From NCBI GenBank assembly GCA_034419075.1, contig DAOULR010000026.1, positions 43,417-107,416 of the forward strand: DNA of 64,000 nucleotides, in the 5' to 3' direction. This document shows, piece by piece, positions 16,537 to 24,065 of this stretch. Each line of letters begins with the position of its first letter. Positions within the stretch are counted from its first letter, which is position 1. Below the pieces are notes generated by a model. The model did not search any database. It saw nothing but the letters and a program-made list of their open reading frames with translations, and was not told the DNA's origin. This stretch comes from E44-bin88 sp034419075. GTDB lineage: Bacteria; Chloroflexota; Dehalococcoidia; Dehalococcoidales; BS750m-G39. The position numbers were made by a program, and so were the translations under genes.

Positions 16537-18141
16537 ATGGCTATATCCAAAGAAGCATATAAAGCGCTGGAAGATATTGTCGGTAAAGAATATATTTCAG
16601 CCGACCCTGTGATTTGCGAAGGCTATCGCTCCGGACCCGGCGGCTATGAGTGCGGGCTGGGCTACGAGCGGGTAATGACCAAGATACCCGGTTGCGTCAT
16701 CATGCCACGCACCACCGAGGAAGTCCAGAAGATAGTCAAGGCCTGCAACCGCTATAAAGTCCCCTACGTCCCCTACAGCACGGGCTGGTACGGCCCGCGC
16801 TCCCACTGCCACGTAGATGACGAGCTGCTGGTCGACCTGAAAAGAATGACCGACTGCAAAATTGACGATAAGCACCTCTACGCCACGGTGGAGTCGGGGG
16901 TTATCTACTCCCAACTCCAGGAAGAAGCGATGAAACGGGGCTGCTATATTATTGTCGGCGGCGGCGGCTCGCAGTGCTCCGCCATCGCCAATATGCTCGG
17001 CGACGGCTGGTCGCCTTTAAGCTACCGCATCGGCCTGCCCCACCGCCGCATCCTGGGCACCGAATTAGTCCTGCCCGACGGCGAGCTGGTGAAGATGGGC
17101 TCGCTGGCCACCGGGGAGGACGACTTCTGGGGCGAAGGCCCTGGCCCCGACCTGAGGGGACTGCTGCGCGGCTTTACCGGACTCAGGGGATGTCTGGGCA
17201 TCGTCACCAAGATGGCTATAAAGCTTTTACCCTTCCAGCCCGAAAGGCTAGTGCCGTCGGGGATTTCACCCCACACCACCCTGGAACTCCCCGTCAAGCG
17301 GGTAAAATGGATAAACTTCACCATGCCCAGCAAGGACTCAATGAAAAAGGCTATGTTCGAGATGGCAAAGGCGGAAATCGGGGGCGGAGCGACCAAGGTC
17401 CCCATCTTCTGGCGGGCGATTGCCAAAGCCACCTGTAAAGAGGAGTTCTGGGATATCTGGTCGCAGGAAAACGAGGAATCCATCGCCAACTTCCACCTGC
17501 TGCGCGTACTGCTCATCGCCTTCACCTCCGAAGAGCAGATGGAGTACGAAGAGAAGGTGCTCAACGAGATTATCACCGAGCTTGGCGGCGAAGCCCGCCG
17601 CACCCGCCCCTCCGACGAGTCCTGGTTTAAGAACGCCGACTCGGCGGGGATGTGGCTGATGTGCGGCAGCTATGTCTCGGTGGACTATGTTATCGAGACA
17701 CTAGAGCATTCCATCCCCCACGGGGAAAACTACGCCGAGCTGAAAAAGAAATTCACCCCGCCGCTCATGCCCGACTACGGCGACCCCGGCTGGTTCCAGA
17801 GCTTCGAGCTGGGCCACCAGGGCTACTCCGAGTTCCTGGTCTACTGGGACCCCGACGTAGACACCGACGGTGTCGACTTCTTCTACCTGGAGACATCCAA
17901 GGAAAATATAAGAAAGCGCTTCTATACTTCGCTGCTGGGACCTCATCAGCCATTGTACCTCACCGGCCCTGCCTACGGGCCCAACTATCATACCTGGCTG
18001 CTCAAGGTCAAGGACGAATTCGACCCGCAGTTCCTCTGCCACCCACCCGTGCCCCTGGCGCACGACGAGTTCGTCGAGAAAGCGGAGTGGATGAGGCCAA
18101 TGAAAGATTGGGAGAGCCCGAATAGAAAGCTCCTCTCATAA
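16537..18141 (+). CDS. FAD-linked oxidase (PCMH type), second copy
   Basis: A 534-aa flavoenzyme with an N-terminal PCMH FAD domain (MPRTTEEVQKIVKACNRYKV, VPYSTGWYGPRSHCHVDDEL, VESGVIYSQLQEEAMKRG, GLRGCLGIVTKMAIKLLP) and a long C-terminal region similar in kind to vanillyl-alcohol oxidase/p-cresol methylhydroxylase flavoproteins. The segment GGGGSQCSAIANMLGDG sits where FAD-pyrophosphate contacts are expected. It is distinct in sequence from the first FAD oxidase, so the two are probably different subunits of one complex with the Fe-S protein between them. Substrate unknown; aromatic or hydroxyacid substrates would suit the family. Confidence 0.85.
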   Translation: MAISKEAYKALEDIVGKEYISADPVICEGYRSGPGGYECGLGYERVMTKIPGCVIMPRTTEEVQKIVKACNRYKVPYVPYSTGWYGPRSHCHVDDELLVDLKRMTDCKIDDKHLYATVESGVIYSQLQEEAMKRGCYIIVGGGGSQCSAIANMLGDGWSPLSYRIGLPHRRILGTELVLPDGELVKMGSLATGEDDFWGEGPGPDLRGLLRGFTGLRGCLGIVTKMAIKLLPFQPERLVPSGISPHTTLELPVKRVKWINFTMPSKDSMKKAMFEMAKAEIGGGATKVPIFWRAIAKATCKEEFWDIWSQENEESIANFHLLRVLLIAFTSEEQMEYEEKVLNEIITELGGEARRTRPSDESWFKNADSAGMWLMCGSYVSVDYVIETLEHSIPHGENYAELKKKFTPPLMPDYGDPGWFQSFELGHQGYSEFLVYWDPDVDTDGVDFFYLETSKENIRKRFYTSLLGPHQPLYLTGPAYGPNYHTWLLKVKDEFDPQFLCHPPVPLAHDEFVEKAEWMRPMKDWESPNRKLLS

Positions 18142-18152
18142 ACTCTAAAAAA

Positions 18153-18180
18153 TTTGCATAGTAACTATATAGTGTGCAAA
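18153..18180 (+). promoter_or_regulatory. Inverted repeat in the gap before the cysteine-rich gene
   Basis: TTTGCATA and TGTGCAAA form imperfect 8-bp arms around an AT-rich 12-bp centre. It could be an operator splitting the island into two units. No strong promoter hexamers fit around it. Confidence 0.3.
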
Positions 18181-18218
18181 AATATAGGCTGGTATTGAAT
18201 TAAGGAAGAAACACGCTA

Positions 18219-18443
18219 ATGGCTAAGGCGGAAATGATATGTCCCTTCTCGGGGACAATATGCAAGGAGTGCCCTGTATACCGGGGACGGCACTACTTTT
18301 TGTGCTATTGCGAAAAGTATCGGGGGTGTTTGCCGGAGGCCCTAAAGAACCTGCCTCTATCTAAGGCAGGTTCTAATGGTAAGTTCATCATGCCCAAGCT
18401 CCCCACACTAGCCAAAGACCCCTACATCGATGAGATGTTGTAG
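18219..18443 (+). CDS. Small six-cysteine protein of unknown function
   Basis: A 74-aa protein with Cys at 8, 15, 18, 29, 31 and 37, in ICPFSGTICKECPVYRGRHY followed by FLCYCEKYRGC. The second half (LPKLPTLAKDPYIDEML-like) has no Cys. The pattern suggests a compact metal or Fe-S site rather than disulfides in this cytoplasmic setting. The family is not one I can name. It sits between the FAD oxidase genes and the CoxG/molybdenum hydroxylase genes, so a role in cofactor delivery or electron transfer for that enzyme is a reasonable guess. AAGGAAG precedes the ATG. Confidence 0.7.
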   Translation: MAKAEMICPFSGTICKECPVYRGRHYFLCYCEKYRGCLPEALKNLPLSKAGSNGKFIMPKLPTLAKDPYIDEML

Positions 18444-18473
18444 AGATAAAACTAACAGGAGGAGTAAACCAAA

Positions 18474-18932
18474 ATGAAGATTGAGGGGAAGTTTACCATG
18501 AAAGCGCCTATTCAGAAGGTCTGGGACTTTCTGCTGGCGCCAGGCACGCTGGCTTCATGCATCCCCGGCGCCGAAAAAATGGAACCCGTCGACGACACGA
18601 CCTGGGAAGGCATTGTCAAACAAAAGGTAGGTCCCATCGGCATCAAGCTCAATTTCACCCAGAAACTGACCGAGGTTGACGAGCCCAAGCACATCAAGGC
18701 GGTGGGGCGGGGTTCGGCCATGGGCGGTGCCGGCACCTTCAGCCAGGAGACCATCGTCGACATCAAAGAGATTGCCGGTGGCGAGGTGGAGGTGGCTTAT
18801 AGTTCCAACGTAAGCATGGTGGGCCGGCTGGCTACCTTCGGCGAGAGAATCATGCGCGCCAAGGTCAACAAGGTAGGAGCGCAGTTTATCCAAAACCTGC
18901 AGGATAAGCTGAAGGAAGAATTGGGGCAATAG
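18474..18932 (+). CDS. CoxG-like SRPBCC protein
   Basis: A 152-aa protein of the CoxG (carbon monoxide dehydrogenase subunit G) family, SRPBCC/START-like fold. The opening MKIEGKFTMKAPIQKVWDFL and CIPGAEKMEPVDD are typical, as is VGRLATFGERIMRAKV near the end. CoxG proteins anchor or mature molybdenum hydroxylases and bind a hydrophobic ligand. Here it precedes the M-S-L subunit genes. The usual C-terminal membrane-anchor extension of longer CoxG proteins is absent, so this is the minimal single-domain form. AGGAGG lies ahead of the ATG. Confidence 0.88.
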   Translation: MKIEGKFTMKAPIQKVWDFLLAPGTLASCIPGAEKMEPVDDTTWEGIVKQKVGPIGIKLNFTQKLTEVDEPKHIKAVGRGSAMGGAGTFSQETIVDIKEIAGGEVEVAYSSNVSMVGRLATFGERIMRAKVNKVGAQFIQNLQDKLKEELGQ

Positions 18933-19000
18933 ATACCATAGAGATTTTAGAACGGAGGCTTGAAAGTGATTAAAGCTACCAAATCAGGGAGGTCGGGGTA

Positions 19001-19873
19001 ATGATAAATGACTTTGAATACTTCTCCCCCAAGACGCTCAAAGAAGCCCTTGCCCTGCTGGATAAATACCAGGATGATTGCAAGGTAATCTGCGGCGGGC
19101 AATCGCTGCTGGTCTTGATGCGGCAGGGACTGGTCGCCCCACCCTACCTGGTCGATATCAAGGGCGTCGCCGAGCTAAGCTACATTAAGGATGAGAAAGA
19201 CGGGCTAAAAATCGGCGCCACCACCACCCATAGGGCCATCGAGAAATCGGCCGTCATCAAGAAGAAATATCCGGTGCTGGCCAAGATGGAAACCCGTCTC
19301 GCCTCGATTCAGACCCGTAACTGGGGCACCATCGGCGGCAACGTCTGCCACGCTGACCCCGCGGGTGACCCCCTGCCGGTGCTGATAGCGCTGGGCGCCA
19401 CCCTGACCATGGCCGGCTCCAAGGGCAAAAGGAGTATGCCCGCCGAGGACTTCTGCCTGGACTACTTCGAGACCGCCCTGAAACCGGGCGAACTGCTTAC
19501 TGAGATTGCCCTGCCCGCAGTGCCGGCCAAAACCGGCACCGCCTACTACAAGTTTAACGTTATCGAAAGCGACCTGGCCACCGTCAGCGTCGCCGCTACG
19601 GTTACCCTGGGCGCGGGCGACAGCTGCCAGGATATCCGCATCGCCCTGGGGGCGTCGGCGCCAACGCCGATTAGGCCCAAGAAAGCGGAGGCGATACTAA
19701 AGGGCAAAAAGATTACCGACGCCCTGCTGGCGCAGGCCGGAGAAGCCGCCGTTAGCGAGGCCGACCCGATATCCGATATCTACGCCTCGGAAGAGTACCG
19801 GCGCGAGCTGATTAAAGTACTGGTGCCCAGACTGACCAAAGAAGCTATGGCCAACGCCAAGAAGGCTAAATAG
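19001..19873 (+). CDS. Molybdenum hydroxylase, FAD-binding subunit (CoxM/XdhB-like)
   Basis: A 290-aa FAD subunit of the xanthine dehydrogenase family. The N-terminal FAD domain contains CGGQSLLVLMRQGLVAP near 31 and the flavin-binding TIGGNVCHADPAGDPLPVL near 109. The C-terminal CO-dehydrogenase flavoprotein domain begins about 180 (YYKFNVIESDLATVSVAAT). It passes electrons from the Fe-S subunit to an acceptor. GGGAGG precedes the ATG. Genes continue with the small and large subunits at 15 and -4 nt spacing, so the three subunits form one operon. Confidence 0.93.
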   Translation: MINDFEYFSPKTLKEALALLDKYQDDCKVICGGQSLLVLMRQGLVAPPYLVDIKGVAELSYIKDEKDGLKIGATTTHRAIEKSAVIKKKYPVLAKMETRLASIQTRNWGTIGGNVCHADPAGDPLPVLIALGATLTMAGSKGKRSMPAEDFCLDYFETALKPGELLTEIALPAVPAKTGTAYYKFNVIESDLATVSVAATVTLGAGDSCQDIRIALGASAPTPIRPKKAEAILKGKKITDALLAQAGEAAVSEADPISDIYASEEYRRELIKVLVPRLTKEAMANAKKAK

Positions 19874-19887
19874 AGAGGTTTGATGAT

Positions 19888-20367
19888 ATGAAAAAAGAGC
19901 TAAAATTCAAAGTTAACGGCCAACCCTACGAAATTTTTGTCAAACCCAAAACCCTGCTCTCCGAGGTCTTGAGAAACGACCTGGGCTTAACCGGGACCAA
20001 GCGGGGTTGCAACTCCAGCTCCTGCGGGGCCTGCACCGTAATGCTCAACGGCATGTCGGTCAAGTCCTGCTCGGTGCTGGCGCTCCAGGCCAACGGCAGC
20101 GAGGTCACCACAGTAGAGGGGCTGGCTAAAGGCAACAAACTGAGTCCAATACAGAGAGCCTTCCTCGACCACGGTTCTTACCAGTGCGGCTTCTGCACTC
20201 CGGGAATGCTAATGTCATCCACAGCCCTGCTCACCGAAAACCCCAAACCCACCAAGGAAGAGATAAAAGAGGGCATCGACGGTAACATCTGCCGCTGCAC
20301 CGGTTACAACAGCATCATAAGGGCCGTAACCGCCGTGGTTAAGGGTGAGTATAAGGAGGCGAAATGA
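19888..20367 (+). CDS. Molybdenum hydroxylase, 2Fe-2S subunit (CoxS/XdhC-like)
   Basis: A 159-aa subunit carrying two [2Fe-2S] clusters. The plant-ferredoxin-like cluster uses GCNSSSCGACTVMLNG with a distal Cys in KSCSVLA. The second uses YQCGFCTPGM and GNICRCTGYNSI. All eight ligands appear present. It links the molybdenum site to FAD. Its last codons overlap the large-subunit start by 4 nt (ATGA), indicating coupled translation. Confidence 0.95.
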   Translation: MKKELKFKVNGQPYEIFVKPKTLLSEVLRNDLGLTGTKRGCNSSSCGACTVMLNGMSVKSCSVLALQANGSEVTTVEGLAKGNKLSPIQRAFLDHGSYQCGFCTPGMLMSSTALLTENPKPTKEEIKEGIDGNICRCTGYNSIIRAVTAVVKGEYKEAK

Positions 20368-22640
20368 CGACTAAGTTTTCGGTACTCGGTCAACGGGTAC
20401 ATAACATTGACGGAACGGAAAAGGTAACCGGCAGCGCCAAATACACTTTTGACGTGGTTCTGCCCAACATGCTCTACGGCAAGGTCCTGAGGAGCCCCTA
20501 CCCCCACGCCAAGATTCTCAAGATTGATACCAGCAAAGCTAAAAAGGTCATCGGCGTCAAGGCGGTGGTTACGGGCAAGGATACCCTGGGACGCAAACAG
20601 GGCATCTGGCGGCGTTTCCCCGAACTCTGTGACGAGGAAATACTCTGCCGCGAGAAAGCCCGCTATATCGGCGACCCGGTAGCGGCCGTAGCCGCCGTCG
20701 ATGAGGACACCGCCGAAGAGGCGCTGGACCTGATCGAGGTGGAATACGAACCGTTACAGGCCGTTTTCGACCCGATGGAAGCCATTAAAGAAGACGCTCC
20801 TCAGGTTCACGACGGCGTCGAGATGAACATCAACATCAACCGCCATATCGAGTGGGGCGACGTCGATGAGGCCTTCAAGAAGTGCGACTATATCCGTGAA
20901 GATAACTTCAAGTGCTCTTCGCAGGCGCACGTCTGCATGGAGACCCACGACGCCGTGGCCAGCTTCGGCCATAACGGCAAGCTCACCGTGTGGACCTCCA
21001 CTCAATCGTCGTACTACATCCAGCGGCTTTACGCCGACATGCTGGATATAAGAGAGAGTGACATCAGGGTGATGAACCGCCATACTGGCGGCGGCTTCGG
21101 CAGTAAGTTCGAGCTCGACTCAGCTCAGTTCTGTGCCGCCATACTCTCCCAGAAGCTCTGCCAGCCGGTAAAGATAGTCCTTTCTAGAGAAGAGGAGTTC
21201 ACTGCCACCAAGCGCCGCACCCCCATGTACTACGCCCTCAAGCTGGGTGGCACCAAAGACGGTAAAATGCTGGCTAAGGAAGCCCGCGTCATCACCGAGG
21301 GCGGTGCCTACACGGCTATGGGCGCTACCGCGCTTTACCTGACTGGTTTCTTCTCCTCCTTCCCCTACAAGATTCCCAACTATCGCTACGACGGCTATCG
21401 GGTCTACACCAACACGGCGCCGACCTCAGCTATGCGCGGCTTCGGCGCCCCCCAGTCGACATTCGTCGGCGAATCCCAGCTAGATATGATGGCCGATGAC
21501 CTGGGCATAGACCCGGTTGAAATCAGGCGCATAAACGGCATGACCCCCAACTACGAAGTCCCGGGACAGGCATTTATTCAGAGCTGCGGCCTGCACCAGT
21601 GCCTGGACAAGATTGAAGATCACATCAAGAAGCAGGGCAAGCTGCCCGCCAACCACGGCATCGGCATATCCGCCTACGGCTTTATGTCCGGCGGCATCTT
21701 CAACTGGTTCAACACCCCCTATGCCTTCTCGGCAGCTGTGGTCAAGATAAACGTCGACGGCAAGGTCGATGTCTATACCGGTGCCTGCGATATCGGCCAG
21801 GGCTCCAATACCACCCTGGCTATGATCTGCGCCGAGGAACTGGGCGTTAAACTGGAGGATATACGAGTCTTCTCCGGTGATACCGGCATCTGCCCGCCTG
21901 ACCTAGGTGCCTGGGGCAGCCGGCAGACGCTGATGAGCGGCAACGCCGTCAAGAGGGCCGCCGCCGAATGCAAGGAACAGATTATGGAATTCGCCGCCGC
22001 CAAGATGGGCGTCAACATCGTCTATGACTTGGACATCAAAGACAGCTGGATTCATATCGTCAACCGCCCCGAGAGAGGCGTCTCTTACTACGACATTGTT
22101 AAAGAGGCGATAAGGGGCAAGGACGGCGTGGCTATCATGGGCCGCGGCCACTATACCCCCCACCGCAAAGGCATGATATCCCCCGCCTACAGCTTCGGCG
22201 TGCAGGCGGCTGAGGTGGCTGTGGACGTGGAGACGGGCCGCTATAAGCTAGTCAACGTTACCACCGCCCACGAAAGCGGCACCGTAGTCAATCCCATCGG
22301 TATCGAAGGGCAGCTGGAAGGCGCCATCATGATGGCCGGCGGCTACGGCTACTGTGAAGACCAGCCCATGGACGATGGCAAGATACTCAACCCGTCCATC
22401 GCCGATTACAAGCTCATCCGCTCTCTGGATATGCCCGATACCGCGATTCTGGAGATTGACACCTACGAGCCCGAGGGTCCCTTCGGCGCCAAGGAAGCTG
22501 GTGAAGGCCTGACCAATCCCACCGCCGGCGCTATCGGCAACGCCCTCTACAAAGCCGTCGGTGTTCGCATCAACGATTTGCCCATAACCCCGGAGAAGGT
22601 CTTCAAAGCCCTCAGGGAGAAGGAGAAGAAGGCTAAATAA
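20364..22640 (+). CDS. Molybdenum hydroxylase, large molybdopterin subunit (XDH/aldehyde oxidoreductase-like)
   Basis: A 758-aa catalytic subunit. The hammerhead domain (KVTGSAKYTFDVVLPNMLYG) is followed by the Mo-cofactor regions GGGFGSKFELD, AMRGFGAPQ, GACDIGQGSNT and GAWGSRQTLMSGNAV. The C-terminal FGAKEAGEG holds the catalytic Glu expected in hydroxylases. The active-site loop AMRGFGAPQ differs from the AYXCSFR loop of true aerobic CO dehydrogenase, so despite the CoxG neighbour this is unlikely to oxidise CO. Likely substrates are N-heterocycles, purines, aldehydes or hydroxybenzoyl-type aromatics; sequence alone does not decide. Confidence 0.93.
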   Translation: MTTKFSVLGQRVHNIDGTEKVTGSAKYTFDVVLPNMLYGKVLRSPYPHAKILKIDTSKAKKVIGVKAVVTGKDTLGRKQGIWRRFPELCDEEILCREKARYIGDPVAAVAAVDEDTAEEALDLIEVEYEPLQAVFDPMEAIKEDAPQVHDGVEMNININRHIEWGDVDEAFKKCDYIREDNFKCSSQAHVCMETHDAVASFGHNGKLTVWTSTQSSYYIQRLYADMLDIRESDIRVMNRHTGGGFGSKFELDSAQFCAAILSQKLCQPVKIVLSREEEFTATKRRTPMYYALKLGGTKDGKMLAKEARVITEGGAYTAMGATALYLTGFFSSFPYKIPNYRYDGYRVYTNTAPTSAMRGFGAPQSTFVGESQLDMMADDLGIDPVEIRRINGMTPNYEVPGQAFIQSCGLHQCLDKIEDHIKKQGKLPANHGIGISAYGFMSGGIFNWFNTPYAFSAAVVKINVDGKVDVYTGACDIGQGSNTTLAMICAEELGVKLEDIRVFSGDTGICPPDLGAWGSRQTLMSGNAVKRAAAECKEQIMEFAAAKMGVNIVYDLDIKDSWIHIVNRPERGVSYYDIVKEAIRGKDGVAIMGRGHYTPHRKGMISPAYSFGVQAAEVAVDVETGRYKLVNVTTAHESGTVVNPIGIEGQLEGAIMMAGGYGYCEDQPMDDGKILNPSIADYKLIRSLDMPDTAILEIDTYEPEGPFGAKEAGEGLTNPTAGAIGNALYKAVGVRINDLPITPEKVFKALREKEKKAK

Positions 22641-22673
22641 AGGCTCTGACCTAAACTTTATCGGAGGTTCTAT

Positions 22674-22892
22674 ATGAGTTATCACTGTCCAGTATGCAAA
22701 AAAGTTTCGAGCAGCGCCCTTGACCTGTCTCGTCACATGATCGGGCGGGGCGATAAGGTCCACCGGGACTGGATTCAGTCCAAGGGCTTTAAATATTCAG
22801 AGCTGCTTGCCTTGCAGTTCAAGTCCTTTGGCGGCGAGGGCTATAAGGCTCTATCCGAGGTGCTGGAAAAAGAGACCAAGGTAAAGGATTAG
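22674..22892 (+). CDS. Small C2H2-type zinc-finger protein
   Basis: A 72-aa protein with Cys5-x2-Cys8-x12-His21-x8-His30 (YHCPVCKK ... LSRHMIGRGDKVHRDW). The first three ligand spacings resemble a classical zinc finger, but the His-His gap of 8 is longer than the usual 3-5. The rest is a helical tail. A GGAGG site lies ahead of the ATG, 33 nt after the molybdenum hydroxylase large subunit, and a bidirectional terminator follows. Probably the last gene of the operon. Function unknown; an accessory role for the oxidoreductase is inferred only from position. Confidence 0.75.
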   Translation: MSYHCPVCKKVSSSALDLSRHMIGRGDKVHRDWIQSKGFKYSELLALQFKSFGGEGYKALSEVLEKETKVKD

Positions 22893-22939
22893 AAAAACCG
22901 CACCAGCCCTATCATAACCGTAAGTCTTTAAAATGAAAC

Positions 22940-22965
22940 AGGGTCGAGGTAGCTACCTCGACCCT
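22940..22965. terminator. Bidirectional terminator hairpin
   Basis: A perfect inverted repeat of AGGGTCGAGGTAG with its complement, 11-13 bp per arm, lies between the convergent zinc-finger and nrpR-like genes. T-rich sequence follows on both strands (CTCTTTT on plus, GTTTCATTTT on minus). Confidence 0.75.
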
Positions 22966-22999
22966 ACTCTTTTATCTCCGACGTCCCTTTATGACTATC

Positions 23000-23995
23000 C
23001 TATAGCTTCCCGAAGCTAGTCAGCTGGTCAAAGTCGATCAGCCCGCTCTCGGCGACGTTCTCAATCTCGATGCCGGCCTCGACGGCCGCCGCCACCGGGT
23101 TAAGCCCCCCCAGCTGGACAACGCCGACCCTGTTTAGGGCCACCGGAATCTGGCAAAGCGGCTCGCTGGTCTCGCCCAGGGCGTAGACCCCGTTAATGCC
23201 GACCTCTTTGAGCAGGGCCAGCTTCTCTTCAACAGCTTCTCGGGCCTGGGCGGGTATGGTGCGGAAATTACCCAGAATCTTACCGCTGCCCGTGCGGGCG
23301 GCTTCGCCGACGCTGGTCATCCTTGCCCGGATAAACTGCTCGGAGGGGTCGAGGGAGGTGCCGGCATAGTCGATAATGGCCACGAAGCGCCTCGGCTCCG
23401 AATTTCTCACTTCGAGCACGCCGCCGAAGCGAAACTCGCTGGGGATGCCCGTCTTGAGCAGCACGCCGTTGATAGCGGCGCCGCAAACGGTGGCGAAGCC
23501 GACCTTGCCCTCAGGCACGACCACGGCCCCCAGGTGCTCGCCCGCCTCCGCCGTGGCCACCAGCTCACTGACGCAGATTCCCGCCTTAAAGGTGTCCTTC
23601 ATGGCCGAAAGCGCCTTCTTAAACTTGTCCTTAGCCACAAACGAAGTGTTTATGGGCAACTGACCCTTGCGCTTTGCGGGGTTGAAGGTGGTCTGGTAGG
23701 CCAGCAGTTCCAGCTTCTCTTTGACGAAGCCGAGCTGCTGCGAAGCCAACGCCTCTTTTACTTCCCGCCGCCCCTCGTCGGTAATCATCCGCCCGTCCCG
23801 ACCCCCCGGTTGGGTGTAGCCGCGCTCGTCGGCTATCTTCAGGTGGTATCTGACCGCCCGTTCGCTCAAGAAAACCCCCTCCCCCTCCAGGCGTCGGGCG
23901 ATAGTGATGGAGCCCAGCGGCTCCGAGGACTCGCTTAAGATTCTGAGGATGGCTATCAGCTTACCTTCAGCGTCAGCACCGACAACCTGTTCCAT
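23000..23995 (-). CDS. nrpR: NrpR-like transcriptional repressor (winged helix plus one NrpR domain)
   Basis: A 331-aa regulator related to NrpR, the archaeal repressor of nitrogen-assimilation genes that responds to 2-oxoglutarate. Residues 10-75 are a winged helix (AILRILSESSEPLGSITIARR, ERAVRYHLKIADERGYT). The remaining 250 residues are one NrpR domain (GFATVCGAAINGVLLKTGIP, RRFVAIIDYAGTSLDPSEQFI). Methanococcus NrpR has two such domains, whereas this has one. It is the last gene of the nitrogen island, after nadE and glnA, with its own promoter. No GGAA-N6-TTCC type operator was seen, so its targets are unresolved. Confidence 0.88.
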   Translation of the reverse strand: MEQVVGADAEGKLIAILRILSESSEPLGSITIARRLEGEGVFLSERAVRYHLKIADERGYTQPGGRDGRMITDEGRREVKEALASQQLGFVKEKLELLAYQTTFNPAKRKGQLPINTSFVAKDKFKKALSAMKDTFKAGICVSELVATAEAGEHLGAVVVPEGKVGFATVCGAAINGVLLKTGIPSEFRFGGVLEVRNSEPRRFVAIIDYAGTSLDPSEQFIRARMTSVGEAARTGSGKILGNFRTIPAQAREAVEEKLALLKEVGINGVYALGETSEPLCQIPVALNRVGVVQLGGLNPVAAAVEAGIEIENVAESGLIDFDQLTSFGKL

Positions 23996-24032
23996 GAAAG
24001 ACCTCTCCGCTTAAATGATACCACTCTGGGCT

Positions 24033-24061
24033 ATTATACCATGCCCTACCGATAGCTTTAA
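24033..24061 (-). promoter_or_regulatory. Promoter of the nrpR-like gene
   Basis: TTAAAG and TATAAT are separated by 17 bp on the minus strand, in the short gap after nadE. The -10 is perfect and the -35 weak. Confidence 0.5.
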
Positions 24062-24065
24062 GCCC

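Noticed and set aside
20364..22640. Aerobic carbon monoxide dehydrogenase large subunit
   Set aside because: The AYXCSFR active-site loop is absent (AMRGFGAPQ instead), so only the wider xanthine dehydrogenase family is supported despite the CoxG neighbour.
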